A stretch of 64,000 bases of DNA from Sphingorhabdus lacus (GTDB taxonomy: Bacteria > Pseudomonadota > Alphaproteobacteria > Sphingomonadales > Sphingomonadaceae): positions 2,586,001 to 2,650,000 of the forward strand of contig NZ_CP035733.1 in the NCBI RefSeq assembly GCF_009768975.1. The letters are read 5' to 3'. Below are positions 56,054-64,000 of the stretch, in pieces. The notes under the pieces are model-generated. The model saw only the letters and a program-made list of their open reading frames with translations. It ran no database searches and had not been told where the DNA came from. The position numbers and the translations under genes are program-made. Positions within the stretch are counted from its first letter, which is position 1. Each line of letters begins with the position of its first letter.

Positions 56054-58084
56054 ATGGCATCTGCATACACTCCAAATAGCGGACGAGGCTCATTCATGGT
56101 CTGGGTTATTCGTCTTTTAAAAATCGGTGTTGGCGCGTTACTTCTGGGGCTGATGGTGCTCGGCATATTCGTTGCCGTCGCCCGCGGAGAAATCGACAGT
56201 TTCGAAGATCTGAAGGCTTCGCCCAATGGCCAGATGATCCGCGTGCGCGCTGCGGACGGAACAGTAATCCAGTCCTTGGGGCCAAGCTTTGGTCGTTGGC
56301 TTACCTTTTCACAGCTCCCGACCGAGATGAAAGAAGCGATGGTCGCTGTTGAGGACCGCCGCTATTATATGCATCCGGGCGTCGACCCTATCGGCATTAC
56401 CCGCTCCTTTTACGTGCGCGCAATTGAAGGGCGCTGGACGCAGGGCGGGTCCACCATCACGCAGCAGCTTGCCCGCAACATCTATCTGAATAATAATAAG
56501 GAATTCGGCCGGAAGATCCGTGAGATAATTCTCGCACTGGCCATGGAAACGAAGTTTTCCAAGGAGCAAATACTCGAGCTTTATCTGAACAAGGTCTATT
56601 TCGGTGGTGGCGCCTATGGTGTTGATGCCGCGAGCCGCAAATTCTTCGACCATGGCGCAGAAGATCTTTCTCTTGCCGAAGCCGCCATTATCGCAGGGCT
56701 TGTGAAAGCGCCCTCGCGCTATTCGCCGACCGCGGATGCAAAGGCAGCGCTCGACCGTGCGGGCGTGGTGGTTGAAGTGATGCAAGATGCCGGCATGATC
56801 ACGGCCGAACAAGCCGCGGCGGTGAAGCCGGCCCAAGTCAAGATTGCATCCGAACCGCCACAGGATAGTGTCCGTTATTTCACCGACTGGGTATTGCCGC
56901 AGCTTGATGGCCTGATCGACGAGACAGAGAAACCAATCGATGTATGGACCACGCTCGACCTGAAAATGCAGCGCGCGGCAACCAAGGCAATCGTCAATAA
57001 TGTGCCGAAAGGCGCTCAGGGTGCATTGGTGGCCATTGATCGCGACGGCGCGGTAAAGGCCATGGTGGGCGGGACCGATTATGTGACCAGCAACTATAAC
57101 CGCGCTGTGACCGCCGTTCGGCAACCGGGATCGGCGTGGAAGTTGTTCGTCTATCTGACGGCGTTGGAATCAGGCTTCCGTCCCGAAGACAAGGTCGTCG
57201 ACGAACCCGTCGAAATCGAGGGTTGGCAGCCCAAAAACAGTGGCGGCAATTATGCCGGCGAGATCACGCTGCGCACCGCATTCGCCTATTCCAAAAACAC
57301 AGTGGCCGCAAAAATTGGCGAAGAAGTGGGCACGAGCAGCATTGCCAATATGGCGCGGCGCTTCGGTATTACGACGCCGATCAACACGCAGCCATCCATG
57401 GTGCTTGGAACTTCCGAGGCGCGCGTAATCGATATGACTCGTGCCTTTGCCGAAGTGGCCGCCAAAGGCCGCAGCCTGACGCCCTACGGCATTTCCAAGG
57501 TCACCACGATCGATGGGGATGTGATCTATTCGGCCAAGCCGCAGAAATCGATCCAGTTGGTTGAAGAATGGGTTGCAGGCGGGATGACCGATCTGATGCA
57601 GACCGCCGTTGCAACCGGAACTGGACGGGCAGCGAACATTGGGCGGCCCGTGGCCGGTAAGACCGGCACGACGACCAGCAATAAAGACGGCTGGTTCCTC
57701 GGCTTTTCAAGCGGCTTGACCACAGGTGTCTGGATGGGCCGCGATAATGCGCGTGCCGTCGGCGGTTTGGAAGGCGGACGTGCACCGGCGCAGGCCTGGG
57801 CGGCCTTCATGCGCATCGCTGTCGCTGGCCGACCGGTCGAACAATTCGCCACCGAAGTCACCTTCCCTGAGCGTCTGGAAGACGAGGAGCTTTTGGGTGA
57901 AGATGGCGAGCCTCTGCTTCTGGACGAAAATGGAAATCCGATAGAAGGCGTTCCCTCCGTCGATGACCCCGGATTACCCGACGTCACACGGCCCGAACAG
58001 CTGGATGACGAGTTTATCGATAAAGCACTTGGTCGCCGTCCGGCCGAGCCCGAACCTGAACCCAACGATCCGCAAGGCTTTTAA
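56054..58084 (+). CDS. mrcA: Class A penicillin-binding protein 1A
   Basis: 676 residues from the ATG at 56054. One membrane anchor near the N-terminus, then the GT51 transglycosylase with VEDRRYYMHPGVDP, GGSTITQQLARN and ELYLNKVYFGGG. The transpeptidase has SxxK in SAWKLF, SKN in YSKNTVA and KTGTT. It polymerises and crosslinks peptidoglycan. Ending in an acidic Pro/Glu tail. The ATG at 56096 has a better ribosome site (GAGG) and would drop 14 residues before the anchor; a TTG at 56033 is also possible. Confidence 0.93.
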   Translation: MASAYTPNSGRGSFMVWVIRLLKIGVGALLLGLMVLGIFVAVARGEIDSFEDLKASPNGQMIRVRAADGTVIQSLGPSFGRWLTFSQLPTEMKEAMVAVEDRRYYMHPGVDPIGITRSFYVRAIEGRWTQGGSTITQQLARNIYLNNNKEFGRKIREIILALAMETKFSKEQILELYLNKVYFGGGAYGVDAASRKFFDHGAEDLSLAEAAIIAGLVKAPSRYSPTADAKAALDRAGVVVEVMQDAGMITAEQAAAVKPAQVKIASEPPQDSVRYFTDWVLPQLDGLIDETEKPIDVWTTLDLKMQRAATKAIVNNVPKGAQGALVAIDRDGAVKAMVGGTDYVTSNYNRAVTAVRQPGSAWKLFVYLTALESGFRPEDKVVDEPVEIEGWQPKNSGGNYAGEITLRTAFAYSKNTVAAKIGEEVGTSSIANMARRFGITTPINTQPSMVLGTSEARVIDMTRAFAEVAAKGRSLTPYGISKVTTIDGDVIYSAKPQKSIQLVEEWVAGGMTDLMQTAVATGTGRAANIGRPVAGKTGTTTSNKDGWFLGFSSGLTTGVWMGRDNARAVGGLEGGRAPAQAWAAFMRIAVAGRPVEQFATEVTFPERLEDEELLGEDGEPLLLDENGNPIEGVPSVDDPGLPDVTRPEQLDDEFIDKALGRRPAEPEPEPNDPQGF

Positions 58085-58090
58085 TCTCGT

Positions 58091-59152
58091 TTAGAGCTTG
58101 TGCCCCGTGCGATCCCGCTTGGTCGCCAGATAATGGGCATTGTGCGGGTTCGACGCGATTTTCAGCGGCAGGCGTTCCGGAACTCCGATCCCCTCGGCCT
58201 GCAATCCTGCAACCTTTTCGGGATTATTCGTCAGCAATCTTACCGACGGCACGCCCAAAAGCTTGAGCATTTGTGCCGCCACAGAAAAGTCGCGGGCATC
58301 AATGGCAAAGCCCAGCCGGACATTCGCATCGACAGTGTCAAATCCCTGGTCCTGCAAGGCATAGGCACGCAATTTGTTGATGAGGCCAATGCCGCGGCCT
58401 TCCTGCCGCAGGTAGAGCAATATGCCCCATTGTGCGTCGGATATCTGGTGTAGTGCCTCATGCAATTGCGGGCCGCAATCGCATTTCAGGCTTCCCAATA
58501 CGTCGCCGGTCAGACATTCGCTATGCAACCGCACCACCGGAGCCGTCTGGTCGCGCTTTCCAATTATGAGGGCGATATGATCGGTCGAGTCTGCGACAGA
58601 GCGAAACGCCACAATCTCCGCCTCGGCATTCGCCGCGACGGGCAGGCGCGCGCGGGTTGCGATCTCAAGCCTGTTGCTATCGTCGAACGCAATCACATCT
58701 TCAGGCGTGACGATTTCTTCGGCCACCGCCCCTTCGCCTACAACAAGAAACGCTGGCAACAGACCCGCAAGACGCGCCAATTCCATTGCGGCAGAAGCAC
58801 TTACCGCATCCTGCAAGGGTAGGGCCGCGAAAGGGCCCTTCATCGGATAGCGCAAATCAAGCGTTGGGTCGGCGATGGCCAGCGCCATCGACATATCCAT
58901 GTCCGCCGGAACCGCTATGCACACGGGAAGATTGGTATCTGCGGCAGCCCGCTGGTTGACCAGTTTCAACGTTGCGGCCCGGCTGGCCGACAACAGCAAT
59001 CCGGTGATGTCGGTAATGGCGTTCGTCGTTTCGATGGCCGCAATCTGGATAGCGGTTTCTGCCGATTCAATCCGGACAATCCACCCCCGGCGAAGCGCGT
59101 CAATGGCTCGCGCTGCGTTCCGAGGATTTCCAACCGCCGACGACGGGGCCAT
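58091..59152 (-). CDS. ribA: GTP cyclohydrolase II with N-terminal extension
   Basis: 353 residues. The C-terminal ~200 residues are RibA: zinc cysteines in SECLTGDVLGSLKCDCG, catalytic RQEGRGIGL, and LLTNNPEKV. It opens the GTP imidazole ring in riboflavin synthesis. The ~150-residue N-terminal part is not standard RibB (its metal site is missing), but sphingomonads commonly carry such an extension. The ATG at 59152 overlaps the xth stop (ATGA). It is convergent with the PBP gene, six bases apart. Confidence 0.9.
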   Translation of the reverse strand: MAPSSAVGNPRNAARAIDALRRGWIVRIESAETAIQIAAIETTNAITDITGLLLSASRAATLKLVNQRAAADTNLPVCIAVPADMDMSMALAIADPTLDLRYPMKGPFAALPLQDAVSASAAMELARLAGLLPAFLVVGEGAVAEEIVTPEDVIAFDDSNRLEIATRARLPVAANAEAEIVAFRSVADSTDHIALIIGKRDQTAPVVRLHSECLTGDVLGSLKCDCGPQLHEALHQISDAQWGILLYLRQEGRGIGLINKLRAYALQDQGFDTVDANVRLGFAIDARDFSVAAQMLKLLGVPSVRLLTNNPEKVAGLQAEGIGVPERLPLKIASNPHNAHYLATKRDRTGHKL

Positions 59153-59958
59153 CAAAAGGCAAATTCCGTAACAATGGGTGCATGGTCCGAAGGCTTGCCC
59201 CATCCGCGTATGTGCTTGTGCACAACATGCGATTTGGCTTTGTCTTTAAGGTCGGGGGTCACCCACATATGGTCCAGCCGACGTCCGCGGTCGGACGTCT
59301 CCCAATCCTGCGCGCGGTAACTCCACCAGGTGTAGAGCTTCTGCGAAGGATCAACAAAATGGCGAGCGATATCGACCCAGTTACCGGCATCCTGGATCGC
59401 GGCGAGATGTTCGCATTCAATTTTCGTATGGCTGACCACATTGACCAGCTGCTTATGGCTCCACACATCATGTTCCAGCGGCGCGACGTTGAAGTCCCCG
59501 GTCAAAATGGTGGGGCTGCTGACGCTGTCGGACCAGTCTTTCATGCGGGTCAGAAAATCGAGCTTTTGCCCGAATTTCGGATTTGCCTCACGGTCCGGAA
59601 TATCGCCGCCTGCCGGTATATAGACATTGTCGAGACGTACGCCCTTCGTGGATTCGATATTCAGCTCGGCGCTGATGTGGCGCGCCTCTCCATTCGCCTG
59701 CCAGTCTTCGACCCTGCGGTTGATGAGCGGTACTTTGCTGACAATCGCCACGCCATGGTGCATCGGCTGGCCGTTGATCATCATATGGCGGTAACCCAAT
59801 TGCCGGAACAGGCCTTCGGGGAACAGGCTGTCGATGACCTTCGTTTCCTGAAGGCACAAGATATCGGGCGCCTCCTCTTTCAGAAAGCGTTCGACAATGT
59901 CGATCCGGGCGCGGACCGAATTGATATTCCACGAGGCGATGCGGAGTGTCTGTGACAT
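59152..59958 (-). CDS. xth: Exodeoxyribonuclease III
   Basis: 268 residues, endonuclease/exonuclease/phosphatase family. Motifs in order: ASWNINSVRAR, CLQETKV, GVAIVSK, YIPAGGD, LTGDFNVAP and the C-terminal RLDHMWV and GWGKPSDHAPI. It cleaves abasic sites and trims 3' ends in base-excision repair. It is upstream of, and coupled with, ribA. Confidence 0.94.
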   Translation of the reverse strand: MSQTLRIASWNINSVRARIDIVERFLKEEAPDILCLQETKVIDSLFPEGLFRQLGYRHMMINGQPMHHGVAIVSKVPLINRRVEDWQANGEARHISAELNIESTKGVRLDNVYIPAGGDIPDREANPKFGQKLDFLTRMKDWSDSVSSPTILTGDFNVAPLEHDVWSHKQLVNVVSHTKIECEHLAAIQDAGNWVDIARHFVDPSQKLYTWWSYRAQDWETSDRGRRLDHMWVTPDLKDKAKSHVVHKHIRGWGKPSDHAPIVTEFAF

Positions 59959-60017
59959 AAGCTAAAGGCCCTAGATGCACCCGAGGCCGTGGGCAAGCGG
60001 CTGATGGCAAAATGAGG

Positions 60018-60063
60018 CGGAAAAAGCAAAGCCCTCATCCCGGGGGCATTTGGGATGAGGGCT
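60018..60063 (-). terminator. Rho-independent terminator after lolA
   Basis: A 12-base perfect stem AGCCCTCATCCC (60030-60041) pairs with 60052-60063; on the minus strand it is followed by TTGCTTTTTC. It lies about 180 bases downstream of lolA and separates the ftsK-lolA transcript from xth. Confidence 0.85.
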
Positions 60064-60245
60064 AAGCTTGCGTTCGTCACGCGGATATCAGGGCCGGCTT
60101 CATCGTCGTGGGCAACAGGGGGAAAACCACACGAACTACCAACCGCTGATGAGGAATTTATACTATGGGTTTCCTGTCATTCAGATGAACAAGGAACCTT
60201 GGCGCGGCGACTGGTCGGCGCACAGCTTCGGTTCGTCGCCCTAGA

Positions 60246-60869
60246 TCAACTTTTGCGGCGAACCGGGCGTGGGTCTTTCCAGGTAAAGGCCGAGTTGGGC
60301 ACGTTTCCGTTATATTTGACATTATCGAGTCGGATACTGGTGCGGTTATTCTTCGAATCGAGCGCAACCCATCCGTTCAGCGTCAGTCCGCCCGGCGCGC
60401 CAGCCTGACGCACGAACACCATCGTGATGACGCCAAATTCCGGCCGCTTGGGATCGCGCACTTCAACGCTGATCACATCGTCGGTCGATGTTGCGACCAG
60501 CTTTCCATAGCGGCGCAGGTCCTGACCCGGATCCAGCAGCGCAGCAAGCGGGCTGTTGCGGATCGGCCAACGCTGCACCTGACGGACTTCATAGTCGACC
60601 ATCGTCAGCGCTTTGCCGTCACCGACAATCAGCAACGGGACGCCTTTTTGATATTCAAACCGGATATGGCCCGGTCGCTTGAGCAGCAATTTGCCCGACA
60701 GGGTCGAACCGCGCCGGTCCGTTTGCGTAAAGGTCGACGTCATAGTGCCGACGGACTGCATATGGGCGACCACGCGGTCCATCTTGGCCGAGCCACTTTG
60801 CGCGGAACCCGGCATCGGCATCACCAGTGCGACCGGCGCAAATATCAGGGCGTATTTTCCAAAAGTCAT
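60246..60869 (-). CDS. lolA: Outer-membrane lipoprotein carrier protein LolA family
   Basis: 207 residues from the ATG at 60869. The signal peptide ends near GSAQ, then a LolA-like half barrel: FTQTDRRGSTLSGKLLLKRPGHIRFEYQKG is the expected strand pattern. LolA shuttles lipoproteins from LolCDE to the outer membrane. A longer frame to 61025 overlaps ftsK and lacks a signal peptide. It lies 64 bases downstream of ftsK, a common pairing. Confidence 0.9.
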   Translation of the reverse strand: MTFGKYALIFAPVALVMPMPGSAQSGSAKMDRVVAHMQSVGTMTSTFTQTDRRGSTLSGKLLLKRPGHIRFEYQKGVPLLIVGDGKALTMVDYEVRQVQRWPIRNSPLAALLDPGQDLRRYGKLVATSTDDVISVEVRDPKRPEFGVITMVFVRQAGAPGGLTLNGWVALDSKNNRTSIRLDNVKYNGNVPNSAFTWKDPRPVRRKS

Positions 60870-60933
60870 TTTCACTATCCAATGGGGAGGGCCGGACCGT
60901 CTGCCAAACAGGCGTTGAACCATGTCTGAACGC

Positions 60934-63252
60934 CTAAAGAGGTTCGCCGTTCCGGTCACGCAGAACTTCGCGGCGGCCGATATGGTTCGGGCCGCTGATA
61001 AAGCCATCCTCTTCCATCCGGTCAATTAACCGCGCTGCGCTGTTATAGCCGATACGCAACTGCCGCTGGATCCAGCTTGTCGATGCCTTCTGGCTTTCAA
61101 AGACGATCTGGCAGGCCTTGCGATATTGCGAGTCTTCCTCGCTGTCTTCACCGCCGATGCCGCCAAAATCGAATCCGCCGTCTTCGGGTTCTTCGGTGAC
61201 CGCCTGAATATATTCGGGTTGGCCTTGTCCGCGCCAATGGTCAGCCACACGTCGCACTTCATCATCCGACACAAAGGGACCATGGATACGGGTCAAACCG
61301 CGTCCGCCTGCCATATAGAGCATGTCACCCTTGCCCAAAAGCTGTTCGGCACCCTGCTCGCCCAAAATGGTGCGGCTGTCGATTTTCGACGTCACGTGGA
61401 AGGAAATCCGTGTCGGCAGGTTAGCCTTGATTACGCCTGTAATAACGTCAACCGATGGCCGCTGCGTCGCCATGATAAGATGGATGCCCGCCGCACGCGC
61501 CTTTTGCGCCAGCCGCTGGATCAGGAATTCCACTTCCTTGCCTGCGGTCATCATCAAATCGGCAAGTTCGTCGACGATGATGACAATCTGGGGCATCGGC
61601 TCATAGGCCAGTTGCTCTTCTTCATATTGCGGTTGGCCGGTCATCGGGTCGTAGCCGATCTGCACCTTGCGTCCGAGGGGCGCGCCCTTCGCCTTGGCCG
61701 CGCGCACTTTTTCGTTGAAATTGGCGAGGTTGCGCACACCCAGCGAAGACATCATGCGGTAACGTTCTTCCATCTGCTCCACTGCCCATTTCAGGGCACG
61801 GATCGCCTTTGCGGGCTCCGTCACCACAGGGGACAGCAAATGGGGGATATCGTCATAGCTGCTGAGTTCCAGCATCTTGGGATCGATCATGATCATCCGG
61901 CACTGGTCCGGCGTCAGCCTGTAAAGCAGCGAGAGTATCATGCAGTTCAGACCGACCGACTTACCCGAACCGGTGGTCCCTGCCACCAGCAGATGGGGCA
62001 TGGGCGCCAAGTCGGCGATCACCGGGTCGCCCGATATATTCTTGCCCAATATGATTGGCAGCGCGCCCTTCTGGTCTGCAAAGGCGCTCGAACCGACCAT
62101 TTCCTGAAATACCACGGCCTCCCGGTGCGCATTGGGCAGTTCGATCCCCATGACTGTCCGGCCGGGTATTGTGGACACACGGGCCGACAGCGCCGACATG
62201 TTGCGTGCAATATCTTCGGCCAGTTGAACGACGCGGCTGGACTTGATCCCGGCGGCGGGTTCCAACTCGTACATGGTCACCACTGGACCGGGCCGGACCG
62301 CTACAATCTGGCCCTTCACATGGAAATCGTCGAGCACGGATTCGAGCAGGCGTGCGTTGGCTTCCAGCGCGGTTTTATCAAGCTTCGGTGCTGAAACAGC
62401 AGGTGGTGGATCCAGAAGGTCGAGCGACGGCAGGGCATAGCTGCCGAAAAAGTCTCCCTGTCGCGCCCCTGTTGAAAATGCGGCTTTCTTGGGTGCCGAA
62501 TTGCGGTCGTCGATGACCGGCGGTTTTCGGCTTTCTGGCTCCACCGCCTTGCGGGGTGGCTTGGGTTCCAGATTGATCACGGGTGCAGGCTCTTCGATAT
62601 CGTCAGCGGCGTCCAGATTCATTCCGAATTTCGGCATCGGCAAGGCAGGTATGCGCAGCAAGGGGCGCTCCAATTGCAATGACCGGATGACGACCGTTAT
62701 GCCGCCCAACAACGTCCCGACTATAAGGATCACACGGATCAGCGTTCCCAAAGCGCCTTCAACCTGTCCAATCAGCGGCGTGACGGCGCTGTCCAGCAGA
62801 AGGGCGATAGTCCCGCCCCATCCTGCAGGCAGACCAATGTCGCTGCCGTGCTGCCAATAGGCCATACCGAAACCGATGATGAGCATGCCTGCAAGACATG
62901 TCAGCAATTGCCGCTTCCACTGGGGCTGCGGAACATCGCGCCACAGACGTCGTGCGAAGATGAGCATGAGCGGGAAGAGAAATATCGCCGGCATGCCGAA
63001 CAAGAACAGCGCGGCATCGCCAATATAGGCCCCCGCCTGTCCCATCAAGTTATGCTGGACATCCGCAGCTGCGCTGTTGAACGCAGCATCTGCCGGGGAA
63101 TAGCTTAAAACCGAAAAGCCGTAAAAGAAGGCAAACAGGCCAAGCGCGGCCGCACCGAACAACGCACCGCTCCGGATGAGCGACGCGCGCATCATCTGGC
63201 GCCAGTTGGCCATATTGTTCTTGCCCGTGATTTTCGAAATGCGCGACGCCAT
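60934..63252 (-). CDS. ftsK: DNA translocase FtsK
   Basis: 772 residues. Four membrane helices in the first ~180 residues, a proline-rich linker, then the RecA-like motor with Walker A GTTGSGKSVGLNCM near residue 430 and a C-terminal gamma winged helix (QRQLRIGYNSAARLIDRM) that reads KOPS. It moves chromosome dimers at the septum. I chose the ATG at 63252; a TTG at 63312 has its AGGAGG too far upstream. Convergent or divergent neighbours fit a divergent promoter with the hydroxylase gene. Confidence 0.95.
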   Translation of the reverse strand: MASRISKITGKNNMANWRQMMRASLIRSGALFGAAALGLFAFFYGFSVLSYSPADAAFNSAAADVQHNLMGQAGAYIGDAALFLFGMPAIFLFPLMLIFARRLWRDVPQPQWKRQLLTCLAGMLIIGFGMAYWQHGSDIGLPAGWGGTIALLLDSAVTPLIGQVEGALGTLIRVILIVGTLLGGITVVIRSLQLERPLLRIPALPMPKFGMNLDAADDIEEPAPVINLEPKPPRKAVEPESRKPPVIDDRNSAPKKAAFSTGARQGDFFGSYALPSLDLLDPPPAVSAPKLDKTALEANARLLESVLDDFHVKGQIVAVRPGPVVTMYELEPAAGIKSSRVVQLAEDIARNMSALSARVSTIPGRTVMGIELPNAHREAVVFQEMVGSSAFADQKGALPIILGKNISGDPVIADLAPMPHLLVAGTTGSGKSVGLNCMILSLLYRLTPDQCRMIMIDPKMLELSSYDDIPHLLSPVVTEPAKAIRALKWAVEQMEERYRMMSSLGVRNLANFNEKVRAAKAKGAPLGRKVQIGYDPMTGQPQYEEEQLAYEPMPQIVIIVDELADLMMTAGKEVEFLIQRLAQKARAAGIHLIMATQRPSVDVITGVIKANLPTRISFHVTSKIDSRTILGEQGAEQLLGKGDMLYMAGGRGLTRIHGPFVSDDEVRRVADHWRGQGQPEYIQAVTEEPEDGGFDFGGIGGEDSEEDSQYRKACQIVFESQKASTSWIQRQLRIGYNSAARLIDRMEEDGFISGPNHIGRREVLRDRNGEPL

Positions 63253-63369
63253 GAAACACTGCTCTATAAGGTTAATACGCCCCCTTTTCGCCTTCGCCGG
63301 AGTCCCCGTCAAGCATTACGGGCAAAATCCTCCTTTGAGTCCGGTGACCAATTGGGCCATAAGCCTTAT

Positions 63370-64000
63370 ATGATGGAAAAAGCGGATATCATTATCATCG
63401 GCGGCGGTCTTGTGGGGCTTACCCAAGCGCTCGCCTTGGCCAAGCATGGAATCAGCAGTCATGTCGTGGATCGCGCCGATCCCGAAGCGATGCTCGCCCA
63501 TGATTTTGACGGGCGGACTTCGGCCATTTCCAGTTCGAGCATGAAAATGTTTGAGGCCATCGGCCTCGGCGAAGCGTTGGAAGGCAAGGGCTGCCCGATC
63601 GAACAGATTTGGGTCAGCGACGGCCTGAAGCCCGGTTCGCTCGATTTCGTTCCGGGGGCGGAAGACGGCTATTTGGGGCAGATGTTCGAGAACCGGTTGA
63701 TCCGGCGCACCTTATACGAAGCCGCGAAGGCGAGCGATGCCATCCATTTGCACATGCCCGCCAGCATCCTATCCAAGGAACGCGACGCAACGGGCGTGAC
63801 CGTCACGCTTGACAATGGCACCACACTTTCCGCCGATTTGATGGTTGTCGCCGAAGGGCGGCAAAGCACAACGCGGGAAGAGGCCGGGATCAAGATCATC
63901 CATTGGCAGTATAATCACAGCGCGATGGTTGGCGCGGTTTTCCACGAAAAGCCCCATCAGAACATTGCATACGAGATTTTCTATCCGAGCGGACCCTTTG
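63370..64000 (+). CDS. UbiH/UbiF/COQ6 family FAD hydroxylase (partial, runs off right edge)
   Basis: 210 codons are visible from the ATG at 63370 (MMEKAD), with no stop before the window ends. The N-terminal FAD loop IIIIGGGLVGLTQA and the family motif DGRTSAIS identify a ubiquinone-biosynthesis-type aromatic hydroxylase; VVAEGRQSTTRE is the later FAD-contacting strand. It would hydroxylate a ring position of the ubiquinone precursor. Which position cannot be told without the C-terminus. Divergent from ftsK with 117 bases between starts. Confidence 0.88.
   Translation, partial: MMEKADIIIIGGGLVGLTQALALAKHGISSHVVDRADPEAMLAHDFDGRTSAISSSSMKMFEAIGLGEALEGKGCPIEQIWVSDGLKPGSLDFVPGAEDGYLGQMFENRLIRRTLYEAAKASDAIHLHMPASILSKERDATGVTVTLDNGTTLSADLMVVAEGRQSTTREEAGIKIIHWQYNHSAMVGAVFHEKPHQNIAYEIFYPSGPF

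Noticed and set aside
61126-62394. 422-codon open frame on the plus strand
   Set aside because: Antisense to ftsK; no recognisable domain.

Overview
The window looks like part of an alphaproteobacterial chromosome, most likely from Sphingomonadales. The evidence is gene content and order: MipZ divergent from panC, a PgmG-type phosphomannomutase, a DUF3576 lipoprotein ahead of leuS-lptE-holA, ligase-associated Lhr/PdeM repair proteins, GTP cyclohydrolase II with a long N-terminal extension, and many ATGA/GTGA stop-start overlaps. I recognise no tRNA, rRNA, CRISPR array, transposase or integrase.

Positions 1-21.3 kb form a surface-polysaccharide locus that is visibly richer in A+T than the rest. 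On the minus strand at the left edge are an aldo/keto reductase fragment and pseC-pseB (first steps of CMP-pseudaminic acid synthesis), then wecC (UDP-ManNAcA dehydrogenase). A plus-strand cassette follows: a two-domain dehydrogenase/oxidoreductase fusion, a heparinase II/III-like protein and a WbuB-like glycosyltransferase. Next is a minus-strand amidination trio (N-acetyl sugar amidotransferase, HisH-like, HisF2-like). After it come a Wzy-like polymerase, an unknown GT-B-like protein, a methyltransferase, a Wzc-type tyrosine autokinase with a (Gly-Tyr)n tail, wecB, an O-antigen-ligase-family protein and a WecA-like initiating transferase. Together these suggest assembly of an acidic, partly amidinated, lipid-linked heteropolysaccharide. 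No Wzx flippase or Wza exporter is visible, so the locus probably continues to the left.

Positions 21.5-26.4 kb are accessory: a small membrane protein, a Tyr/Gly/Arg-rich lipoprotein, a cytochrome P450, a TonB-like protein and a second O-antigen-ligase-family protein.

Positions 26.5-41.7 kb are mostly housekeeping: a DUF885 exported hydrolase, ppc, a small lipoprotein, rplU-rpmA, a GNAT acetyltransferase, a metal-dependent hydrolase divergent from a TetR regulator, UDP-glucuronate 4-epimerase, a cation/proton antiporter, a Sel1-repeat protein, panC, mipZ, a J-domain protein and the sugar phosphomutase pgmG, which feeds nucleotide-sugar pathways.

Positions 41.7-64 kb carry an Lhr-like helicase and PdeM nuclease separated by three other genes (GFA protein, S9 peptidase, two-domain retropepsin-like protease). 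They are followed by a YggS protein, a ThiE-like protein, a beta-rich exported protein, the DUF3576-leuS-lptE-holA operon, a DUF4402 protein, msrB, a class A penicillin-binding protein, ribA-xth, lolA, ftsK and the start of a ubiquinone-type FAD hydroxylase that runs off the right edge.
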